64,000 nt of DNA, from the NCBI RefSeq assembly GCF_027409185.1, contig NC_084463.1, positions 66,573,852-66,637,851 on the forward strand, in the 5' to 3' direction. Of the stretch, positions 11,811-21,900 are shown piece by piece (the stretch's first letter is position 1; each line of letters starts with the position of its first letter). The position numbers and the translations under genes are program-made. Below the pieces are notes generated by a model that worked only from the letters and a program-made list of their open reading frames with translations, made no database searches and was not told the DNA's origin. The DNA is from Cynocephalus volans (taxonomy: Eukaryota; Chordata; Mammalia; Dermoptera; Cynocephalidae).

Positions 11811-13269
11811 TTTTTTCATTTTTTTTTCATTTTAATTTATTTATTGAATCAAAATCGATTATACATATTTTGGGGGTTGAACATTGAAATATGTTGATCA
11901 AATCAATATTACTAGCATATATACTGTTACAAATTGTAATTATTCCTTATGCCCCTTGTCCAAGCTCTCCCCTTCCCTGTCTCCCTCTCCCCTCCCCGCT
12001 CTGAGTTCCCTAGATTTCTTCTCTCTGTCTGAAAGAATAATGGCTACTCTGTTGATTTGTTGCCTAGATGATCTGTCCAATGCTGAGAGGTGTGATCCAG
12101 GCCCCCAGTATTATCGTAGAGCAGATGCTTCTTCTGTCACTCTGAAATGGGCTTTGTGGAGAGAGACATCCTCTTCTTTATCTCTGCTGGTGACTCTCCT
12201 TGTGTGAATGCACTCCAGTGGTTGGCAGACCATCTGTGTGGTGATTGTGGTGTTTAGCTGCTTTCGCGGCAGCTATGGTTATTGAGGTGGCTGTGGTGAG
12301 CCACTCACATGGAGATGATATTTTCGGCATGCTCCTTGGCCCTGAGGTGCTGGTGTGGTGTGCCTGGTTGTGGGAGTGGGGTCCAGTCCCTGGCTCTAAG
12401 CCTCTGGTTCCCAGGTAGGCCCCAAGGCATTAGTGTTGTGCCTGGGCTGGAACAAATTTTTTGTCCTTTGCTTACTTCTAACACAGGGGAACTTCCTGTG
12501 GGAACCAGCACTTGAGCTGTGTGGTTGAATTAAATTGCTGCTTTGCTACTGTTTCCCTAGGGAAGGCTTTTTGTGCAGCTCAGGGTTTAATGGTTGATCC
12601 TATAGGTGCTTCCGGCTGTCCAGAGATCTGGTGGATCTGTGTTGTATAGAATCTCTGATCTGGGCCTGAGTTTTTTAATCAAACTGCACCCCATGCAATT
12701 CTGCATTCCCAACCAGTCTCCTCTTAGTGGTCCTGTGCTGATTGGGGGGGTTGGCTGTCCTTGCTGTGCCCCAGTGTTCTCCTGTCAGGCTTGTCTCCCC
12801 TCCGCCCTGCTTCAAACTCTTCCCATGTGCCGGTCCCTTGCAATGACTCACCGGCCTCTGAACGGCTCCCTTATTTCAGCTGTTCTGACTCCTCACTCCT
12901 GCGTGGGTCCACGGGAACCCTATTAGTGGTCTTGCTGTCCTGGGGACCGCCAAGGCCCTCTTCTCCCCTGCCGCCTCCAAGTAACGCCATCTGAAGGGCA
13001 CAGCTGCGACTTCTGCTGGCTCCTGCTCTATGCGCTGATCAGGTCCAGCCTTAAAGCAGCCGCGGCCTAAAACGCTCAGAGCAGTTTTTTCTTTCTCTCA
13101 TCGTGGTTTCTCCCAACTTCATGAACTCCGTAGGTCTCTCCTCCTCTTTCTCTGAACTCCAGTGGCCCCAGCTTGGCTGATGTTACATTTTTATAATTAT
13201 AAATTGTTTGATTTGTGGGAGAGAGTGACACTGGGAACCATCTATTCTGCCATCTTGACTGGAAGTCTC
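11811..13269 (-). mobile_element. Internally deleted LINE-1 derivative, full ends, with TSD
   Basis: A 1.46 kb insertion flanked by the 12-bp duplication GCATCCAGATTT. Read on the - strand it starts CGAGACTTCCAGTCAAGATGGCAG within a few bases of the right duplication, a start like an L1 5' UTR. It continues as about 1.1 kb of GC-rich leader-like sequence. Near 12062-12100 there is a short piece matching the endonuclease part of ORF2, with GACAGATCATCTAGGCAA shared with 50913-50930. It then runs through a purine-rich block (about 11970-12000) into an AT-rich end and a poly(A) tail (poly-T at 11808-11830). ORF1 and nearly all of ORF2 are missing. It could be a retrotransposed spliced L1 RNA, a deletion derivative, or a non-autonomous family. 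Confidence 0.65.
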
Positions 13270-13281
13270 GCATCCAGATTT
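13270..13281. repeat. Target-site duplication, right, of L1 derivative
   Basis: Second copy of GCATCCAGATTT, immediately beyond the 5' end of the antisense element. Confidence 0.85.
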
Positions 13282-13476
13282 AATTATCAACTTTTGGTAG
13301 AGTTGGGATATGAGTTATTTATTTAAAAATACATTTTTGTTCACTATTGTGGTTTCTGTTTTATTACAATGCATTTCATAAACTTAGCACTAAAAGGAGA
13401 AATGAGCAGTTCTCAAAGTAGCTAGCTCAGGAACAGGCACAAGACTGGGAAGAGGCGGGTGTAAAGAGATGGTTTT

Positions 13477-14340
13477 GTTGGAGTGAGCAGGACTGACGCC
13501 ATGTTGGGACCTAAAACCACATGGACTTTAGAAACAAAAAACAGTTTTTTTCCTAGCATGCATTTCTCTGAGTTCCCTCTTTCCCCATGCTTTCTTGATA
13601 TTTTGAACCTTGGTTGTGGGGCAAGATGACATTATTTACATAAATGTGAAGTTTTCCAGTCAGCCTGGAGCTGCATACTTGTTATGAGACATGCACTATC
13701 CAGATCCTGAGAAACCAAGGAAAACATCAATAAAGTTATGCTGATTCCACCCTGAAGCAAATCTAAATCTTGTAGGACCCTAAGATAATATAAAGGAGGA
13801 CAAGAGAAGGCAGATGGAGTTTTGGTGAGAATTTGCATTTGGCTCCTTACATGTCCTCTTCCCTTTTGCTTTCCAATCCATCAAGCTCTTTAAAAATCCT
13901 TCAGTGAATCTGTGTCATTGAGATGGTTTTAGTCTGGCCATCTCCTTCGTGTTTACCAGAAAGATGGGTCAGCCTAACATCTCCCACAGGTTAGTGGTAT
14001 TCCTAACTAAATAAAGCTGACCTCCTATTTCATCAACAATTTGACTATTGGGTCATTTGTTTCTGTTTTGGCATTGGGCAGCCAGACTTGGTTTCAGCAA
14101 TAGTTTTTATGAGCCATCCAGGAGATGAGTGCTCAGGCCGGCCTAGCCTCCCACTTCAAACAGACAAAGTGATTGGCCATGGTAGCATGCCAGGGCTTAC
14201 TCATTCGTGCTGTAGGAGCGAGGCTGGGTCCACCTGTGGGTGCCAGCTGCCTGTGCTCGGCCAGCCCAGAGGCTGGGATTTTGGGGACTTTCCTAGTAGC
14301 TGATGGAATCTATTTGCTCCAGGGAAGACTCCAGACTTGG
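13477..14340 (+). mobile_element. ERV LTR plus leader, sense
   Basis: It starts TGTTGGAGTGAGCAGGACTG, nearly identical to the start at 32322, and runs through 'atgttgggacctaaaacc', an AATAAA at about 14010 and then a leader-like region shared with 29540-30110 (for example 'gctgggtccacctgtgggtg'). The family was not assigned. It looks like a class I ERV LTR and adjoining internal leader. There is no open gene. Confidence 0.5.
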
Positions 14341-16142
14341 GTTTGGTAACAGTTGCACTTAATGACAAGTACTCCTTCCACACCTCTCCTCATTTTGAGT
14401 GTTAACATTTCTGCAAGACTTACTTTTTCACACACATCTTCTCATATTTGTGAAATCAGGACAAGAGAACAAATTGAGGCCACATCTTGAACATCCGAAT
14501 GTTTAAAGTGTATTACTTTAGCTAACAAATTTTCAAAAAATATCTTTTATCCTCCTACTTGGAAAAATATTATATAACATCATAATGATATGGAAGGTTG
14601 GGCTGGAGTTTGAAATTATCAGATCTCGGCATGGAGCAGTGTTGGCTATTTTGCTCTGAGAAAAATAAACCAGGAAGAAAAGGCTGAGCAGCTCACAGTT
14701 CAGACAGGGAATTTGGGACTGAGGCTACCAGAAGGACTCTAGGAGCCAGAAATCCTCACAAACATCTCTGCCAGTTGGGTTAGATTGGGGAAGTCTGGAG
14801 GGACCATAGAGATGAACTCTACTGTACTGGCCCCAAAGTAAGAACTACTCTTTTACCCTCTTCTGCTTGTTTATGAAGCTAAGACAAGAGGATGGTCTGT
14901 GCAGTAAACAGCAAAAGCTCCCCCTTGACTCTCACTTTTCTACTTCCAGAACTCCAACGGCTTTTCCTCCCGCATTTGACTGGCTCCATCCACTGGCGCT
15001 GGAGGGTCAGGAAATTTGGGGGAGTTTCAGATTCTTATAGGTTACTCTCCACTCTAACTCCACTCTGCCCCATGCATCCAGGCGTCTGCTCAGACACTTT
15101 CCGTTTCCATAGAGATTCTCTCTCTTAAGTCCCTGCCCTCTGTTCTCAGAATCAAACCTCTGTCTCTGGATGGCTCAATTCAGGGGAACTCCCAGATCTC
15201 AGAGGAGTCCAGCAAAGGAATAGAGATCTTACGGTGGAATGATCCAGCTATGCAAAGATGGGCTCTCTCCTTTCCTTCTCTCCTGCTGGAGGTTTGTTCC
15301 TTCAGCTCCTTAGAACCTTGCTTTCTCACCCCACTGTCCCAATGTTCTCTGTGCAGCCAAGGCTGTTCTCTAAAAACTTTAGTGCACAGATCTGAGCTGC
15401 TTCTCCAGAATCCATAGCTTGGCTTTCAGACTGCATGAAAGAGATCTGGAGCCAATTGTAAGTGGTAAGAGAGTTTTCTTAAGGATCCATGGTGGCATAT
15501 CTTTCCACCCTATAAGTAGTGAACTAAAATTGTTGTGGGGTGAAAGCCTCTATTATAATTATTTTCTCATATGGAAATAAATTCTGATTTACCTGAACAC
15601 AACTCCTCTTCCCCTGATCTGACATAGGGTTTCCTTGGACTGGAGCTTCCTAGCCTCTCTCTCATACCCTCTGAGTGGAGCTGGGGAGTGCCAGGCAGCT
15701 AATCCTGTATCCTGCTGTTGAGAGGAAACCTTAGGTGGCTTTATGTAGAGTGTGAAAGGCAGGAGAAATCACCGCTCTAAAGTGTGGGCTGAAGTTATTC
15801 TGACATTAAATTGTTACTTTAAACCCCCAAAATAAATCAATACAAAAAATGAAACGCTTCCTACAGTGACAGAATATACGTAAATCCGACCTCGGGCAAA
15901 ATATTCCCCAAGTTTCCCAGACATTTGTTAAAAATCATTAACTAATGAAGTAACCTATTTTATCTTTTTATAAGTTAAAAATAAAAATCATTAATCCCCA
16001 AATAAACTTTATTATATACAAAGTCACCATTTGTGGACTTATTTGTAGAGAAATTTGTAATTCTTGATGAAATCATGTTTGTAGAGGTTTGTTTATGGAG
16101 ATCAGCCAAAGTGTTAAGTCAATCTCTTCCTTTGTTCTGTAA
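14341..16142. other. Intergenic upstream of the TRIM gene
   Basis: No recognised gene or repeat. The stretch from 14800 to 15700 is moderately GC-rich with only short frames. Confidence 0.35.
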
Positions 16143-16153
16143 AAACCCAATCA
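16143..16153 (+). promoter_or_regulatory. DUX4-like motif, 10 of 11
   Basis: AAACCCAATCA differs only in its first base from the DUX4 consensus TAAYYBAATCA. It lies about 80 bp upstream of a TATA-like box. Human TRIM43 is a known DUX4 target, which makes the position interesting. One-mismatch hits also occur elsewhere in this window (for example 24897-24907 and 26575-26585), so this is weak on its own. Confidence 0.3.
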
Positions 16154-16182
16154 TCCAGGTTAACACCATCTGAAAACCCCTG

Positions 16183-16193
16183 AAATGCAATCA
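16183..16193 (+). promoter_or_regulatory. DUX4-like motif, weaker
   Basis: AAATGCAATCA keeps the AATCA half and the central AAT and differs at two positions from TAAYYBAATCA. It is 40 bp downstream of the first site and 33 bp upstream of the TATA-like box. Confidence 0.22.
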
Positions 16194-16225
16194 ATTGGGA
16201 AAATGGGTGTGGTCTTCAGAGGCTC

Positions 16226-16233
16226 AATAAAAG
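16226..16233 (+). promoter_or_regulatory. TATA-like box of the TRIM gene
   Basis: AATAAAAG lies about 30 bp before the inferred transcription start (near 16257). A well-formed donor site follows at 16411/16412. Placement is inferred from spacing; there is no transcript evidence. Confidence 0.35.
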
Positions 16234-16256
16234 GACAATCAAGGAGCCCAACTCAT

Positions 16257-16411
16257 TATTCTCCAGAACAGACTGAGTGCCTTTCGAACTCACCTGCCTT
16301 CAGAGACTTTTGAATGCTGTCACTACTGCACAGTGAGGCCTTGCTCCCTGAGCCGAATTCATATTATTGCTTCCTCAGCAAGTATTGGTGAGACCGTAAA
16401 TATATTCTTCG
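16257..16411 (+). other. Candidate 5' untranslated exon of the TRIM gene
   Basis: A region of about 155 bp downstream of the TATA-like box ends at a strong donor, TTCG|GTGAGTATA. A second possible donor, TTG|GTGAGA, lies at 16387/16388. It would splice to the acceptor at 18496, just before the start codon. TRIM43-family genes normally carry a noncoding first exon, which fits. Confidence 0.4.
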
Positions 16412-17199
16412 GTGAGTATACAATTTACTGAAGTGAAGTTCCTGCTATTTTTTGTAACGAAAACAAATAATTTTAATTCATAAATCAGCAAACTGAGATG
16501 TTTTCCATGAAATGATGTTGTTTGCTTAGTTAGTAAAAATGACTCTATATTTATAACCTATTTACAAATTAAACTGTTTTTAAATCTCATCATTCTATAC
16601 ATTTTTGAATTAATATAATGATTTTTGTCTATTTTATGTTTTTTTTGGTTGTTCATATATATGGTAAAGACTTAAAAGTAGTTGCCAGATATCTTACAGT
16701 TTTGTAACTGTTGTAGGTCCTATAAATTGGTACATTCATGTACATATACAAAAGAGAATATAGTCAATATATAAGTAAATAATGCATAAAATAATTAGAA
16801 AAGTATCGCTTTTGATTGCAATTTTGTCTCTTTAGAAGCTTTGTTTTTTTGACTTAAACTCTAATGAAGCCAGAAAATGTTTAGGCTTGCAGAAAGTGGC
16901 ACTGGTATTTATGAAGAAACCTCAGTAATGGGAGTGCCATCTCTATTCATTTAGTGTAGAAATGAAGGACTAATTTTTTTAAGTAAACTTTTATTACATG
17001 ATAATTAAACTTTTTTCACAATGTGAAAGGGTGCCTGATAGTTTAAAGGACTTGAAAAATATTGGTATTTTAATTCTTTAATTATTGGTTTCTTTGAGCA
17101 TAGGTATGTAGATAAAGATAGGAGGACAACTTAGTATGTTAATATATAAAGAGGCTGGCTGAAATGTGATACAGTTTTACAAAGCTAAGTTTAATCCGT

Positions 17200-17650
17200 T
17201 GTATGAGTCTGTTTTCAGTTGCTTATAACAATACCTGAAACTGGGTAACATATAAAAAAGAGGCTTATTTATTACAGTTCTGGAGACTGGGAGGTCCACA
17301 GTCCAGGGTGAATATCTGGTGAGGACCTTCTGGGTGGGAACTCTCTACCGGGTTCTGAGGCAACCAGGATATCATAATGGGGAGAATGGCCTGAGCGGGA
17401 GAGAGCTAACCTTCCCATTGGCTGTCCTTATAAATTCATCAGAACCACTTGCATGACAACCCATTAAACCATCAACTTTTTACTCCCCGAATGGATCAAT
17501 CTATTTGGGAGTCCCACTAGTTGAGATACAATCACCTCTCAAAGGCCTAACCTTTCCAATACCAGCATTGGATTCCCCAGCTTCTTAACACCGTTACAAT
17601 GGAGATCAAGTGACAAATGAACTTTGGGAAACATGTTTGACTGACAGCAA
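17200..17650 (-). mobile_element. MaLR/MLT-type LTR, antisense, in intron 1
   Basis: It begins TGTATGAGTCTGTTTTCA and contains 'cctgaaactgggtaa', 'ggcttatttattacagttct' and 'ctggagactgggaggtcc', the familiar reverse-strand order of MaLR LTRs. It is solo, with no internal region nearby. The right end is approximate. Confidence 0.65.
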
Positions 17651-18496
17651 CCTTATTCTCATGTATTCAAAAGCTGATTTTGGATTAAGATCTGTTTAAG
17701 ACCATAAAGGACATCAAATGAGAAAACTTGCTTTTGTCAACATGTTTTGAATATACAAGTTTCTTCTACATTTTTATCAATGGGTTGTAAGAAAAGCACA
17801 CTCTGGATGATGAGTGAGAGAAAGAAGATATACAGATCAGTGGCATTCTGTACATCACTTCATTTTATTAATTTACTTTTTGAAAGTTTTATTATCTGTA
17901 AGGATATTGTATTAACATCATGTCTTTAAGTTGATAGACATTTCTTGGAACTGTAACTATACTAGAAAATGGTTGTTTGAATTACCATAGTGGCTTAGCA
18001 AACAGTGGTTCCTTGGTTAGCTGATTTTAATGTTGCATAAAAAGGTATACATTCTGGCTACAACAGTTACTGGTAGAGGGATGAAGGAGAAGTCATCAAG
18101 ACATAATGGTTATGGTAATTAAGTGAAATAATGAGGTTAAAACTGAATCCTAATCTCTTTGCTAAACCAATTACTTGAAATGAGCAACATAATTGATTTT
18201 CAGATCCGTTCAAACCTCCCCGTCGATCTACAGATTGAGTCAAACTCGTGTGGTTCAAGCAATTTATTGGAACCTAAAACCTCAGCAGAACTGCAGTACA
18301 TTTATGGAGTTGGAAAGGTTTGGCAAAGTTGATGCATGTTGGTTAGGCAACCAAAAAAGTGTTCTACAAAGCTCAAGAGATTTCTTTAGGACCAGTTTTC
18401 CATCTGTGTCATAGCCAAAGTCCATCCTACTCTAGATAGAAGTTTATTATCGAGTCACAACTTGAGTAAATTTTTGCTTTGGTCTTTGCTTTTCAG

Positions 18497-18933
18497 GACA
18501 GAAACATAAACTGTTCTGATTTTCTTCCCTGAGAAAAATGGACTCAGACATCCCAGAAGCCTTCCAGAAAGAACTCACCTGCCTCGTCTGCATGAACTAC
18601 TTTATAGATCCAGTCACCATAGGCTGTGGGCACAGCTTTTGCAGTCCTTGTCTCTTTCTTTCCTGGGAAGAAGCCCAAACTCCTGCTCGTTGCCCAATGT
18701 GCAGGGAACCATCACAGCAGAAAGACTTCAGAACCGATATTCGTGTGAAGAAGATGGCTTCCCTTGCCAGACAGTTTCTGAGCTCTGAGGAACACACGTG
18801 TGGGATCCACAAGGAGACAAAGAAGATCTTCTGTGAAGAGGACAAGAACCTGCTGTGTGTGCTGTGCTCTCACTCTCAGGGGCACGAGGCTCACAGACAC
18901 TGTTCCATTGAAGGGGCTGCTGAGGAACACCGG
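18497..18933 (+). CDS. TRIM43: TRIM exon 2: start codon, RING and B-box 2
   Basis: The acceptor is TTTTCAG|GACAG and the donor CGG|GTGAGT. Translation starts at 18538 in the context AAAAATGG, with A at -3 and G at +4. The exon codes residues 1-132 and ends in phase 0. A frame running on to 18984 is intron read-through, not coding. Confidence 0.85.
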
Positions 18934-21900
18934 GTGAGTGGTGCCTCTGAGGGTACTATGGAAGCCGGGAGCTTGTATAGCTAAGAGATTATGAGGACAA
19001 ACAGGATCATGATGATGATCAATTCATTCTTTCCTGATGTGTCTAATGTGCATCAGATACTATTCCAGGCACGGAAGATAGAGCTGTGAATAAAATACAT
19101 AGATGTCTTCATGAGGCCGACAGTCCAATGGGAGGGTGATAAAGTCAATGTTTATTATTTTGGTTATTGAAAATTACGTTAACATCATCATAAAACTCCC
19201 ATTTTCACCGAACCACTGGCTACCACAACTACTTGGGCAAAGAGGATTTTATATGGGAAACATATTTAGTATTAAGAGACAGATAAGTAGGATAAAGTAC
19301 ATTGAGATTAGCAGGAGAAAAGCATTAGTAGATGAAGATTATGAGACAAGATGCCTATCTGAAAGTCAGCCGACTACATACAATCTTTACTTGTCTGTTT
19401 CTCTAGGCTAATGATTACATTAAATGTGGTCTACAGTCTCGAATCTTCCAAAACAGAAAGTTTATGGAGGGTAAACAGGCAAACGTGATATTTGTACTTT
19501 CTCTAAAGTACTTTTATTCAACATTCCTTGCCTTTCTCCATTAGTTAGGGTATGAAATCCATAGCATTTGCTTTTCTGGTGCTCACATGCATAGTTTTTT
19601 TTTGTTTTTTGTTTTTTACAGGAGAAGCTATTAAAGCAAATGAGATCTTTATGGGAAAAATTCCAAGCCAATAAGAGAAATCTAAATAAGGAGAGGAGAC
19701 TAACCAACCTGTGGATGGTATGAGACTGTTACTTTCCTCAGAACCGGCTTGAAGCAGACATGATAGAGAATTACCCATTAAGAACGTGAGCTGAAATCAT
19801 CATGTGCAGTGAGATTCTATGAATGGGTAGAACAATAAGAAAAACAATTCACCTTTTCAGTGTAGGGTCATGTTCTTAGTTTTTCCTGACACTAATATAT
19901 TAGCAACTACAAAAAAAATCCATCAAAAGAAAGTTGAACAAGTGGTTAGATGAAGCAAAATACAGAGATTTTTGGAAATTCAGTAACCTTTAAAGAGTTT
20001 AGGCAAAATATCTCGGATTTAAAGTCAATCTGAGTCCTGAGAGACAAATAGGTGTTAAAGGGCCATGGGTATTTCAGGCAGATGTTTATGCATGAGATGA
20101 ATTCCAGAAATTAAAGGACGTATGATTGGGTATCGCAGGTATTTCATACTGATCAGCACAATGAGTTCTCGGGGTTAAAAAGGAAGTGCGATTTGAGAAG
20201 CAACTTAAGAAGTGTAGCTGTGATGGTAAAAACTGAAAGCACAGGGGCTAGACAATATTATCATTCAAGTAGGAGAAAATAGAATATGTTGAAAAGCTGA
20301 AAAAATGGCAAAAAATAAAAAGAAATTGGAGGAAGTGAGAAAATGAATACATAAATATTGGAAGTAGACATGCAATGAAATGAGAATTAATGTTCCTAAA
20401 GTGGCAGGTCAATATGGAGCCTGTGACATTAGATAGGAGGAAGATAGACACCAGGATGATAGAAATCTTTTGAGGATTTAGGTATTTTAGGAAGACCTTG
20501 TCTGATGGCTTCTAATCCATCTGCTAATTTTAAGTGGTCAGGTTGCAGAGTAGAGAGATTTGTGACTAGAGACTAGTGTATTAAACAGATTAGACTATTG
20601 CATATAATAATTTAGTAATAAACCATAGATTTCAACTGTTTTAATATAGTCTTTCAGATGTGAGAAGATGCATATTAAAGATATTAACCCTGGAAGGCAA
20701 TTTTCCAGGTGTCTCAGAAACTTATGAAGAGGATAAAAGTGTTTTGAGGAAAGAATGATTACTTTCTTTGTGTTGTTAATAAAGAGAGAAACATAAATGA
20801 AGGAGGAAAAGAGAGAGATGAATTTTGTGGATTCCAAAAATTGGGAGGAGGTGAATTTATGGTATCTGTGGCTGATTAATAGAAACCATTAGCCAAGGAA
20901 AAACAGATATGGTTTAAGTTTAAGTGGAGGAGGTTAAAGGTTGCCTGAATATGTGATCAACAAAATCCATTTCCTTACAGGATTACGTGTATCTGCGCAG
21001 ACAGATGACCAGGGCTGAGTATAGGAAGCTACATCCGGTTCTCTATGGGGAAGAAAAAGAATATTTAGAGAGCCTGAAAAAGGAAGGCTGGCACATTTTA
21101 CAACAGCTCAAGAAAAGTGAAGCCCAAATGGTTGAAAGGTGGAGACACCTAAAAGAAATGTATGAGGAACTGATGAAAATGTGCCATAAACCAGACAAGG
21201 AGCTGCTCCAGGTAAGAATTTCTTTTAGCTGAGGGTCATATCTTTAACATCCATTGTTTATTTGGTACCAAAAATATATTTTCTCATCTCCTGCATCTGT
21301 GGTGGTCATTTTCTCACTAGGCATAGTAGAGATACTGTAACTTTTAACCATGAACAATAAAGCTGTATATAATTGTGAACACTTTCCCCAGAGAAGATTC
21401 CCTTCTATAATACTTATATACCTTGTTTCTAATAACGAGAAAAGAACGACTTATTCATGGATATCCAATAGATAATATGGGAACATTTGGGAAAAGTTCC
21501 CATTTACTTTCTTATTCTCTTTGGATGCCCTATATCTGAATTGCTCTTATTTTGAAATACATCAGTCTTTAGAGATAACCCCTAGAAAGAACGTTTGGTA
21601 GACAGGTAATTTTTGCAGCTACGCACGGTTACTATGGTTGCTACCCACCTCCTTCTCTTTTTTTTTCACCCTAAGGGTTTTGAATTTATTAAGAATTTAG
21701 ATTCTGTCGGTATGTTTGTACTGGGTTTATTATTTAGAAAGGGAAAGGGTGAATTTAGAATATTTAGAAGAAGGTTTGGGGAGTGGTTGTGATTGAAACT
21801 TTTCTTAGCTTTTCAAAACCCAAAGACTGAGCAGTCAGAATGCCCAATTTCTGAAGAGAACTCATAGCTTTTCTTTTTTCTTTTTACAGGATTTAGGAGA

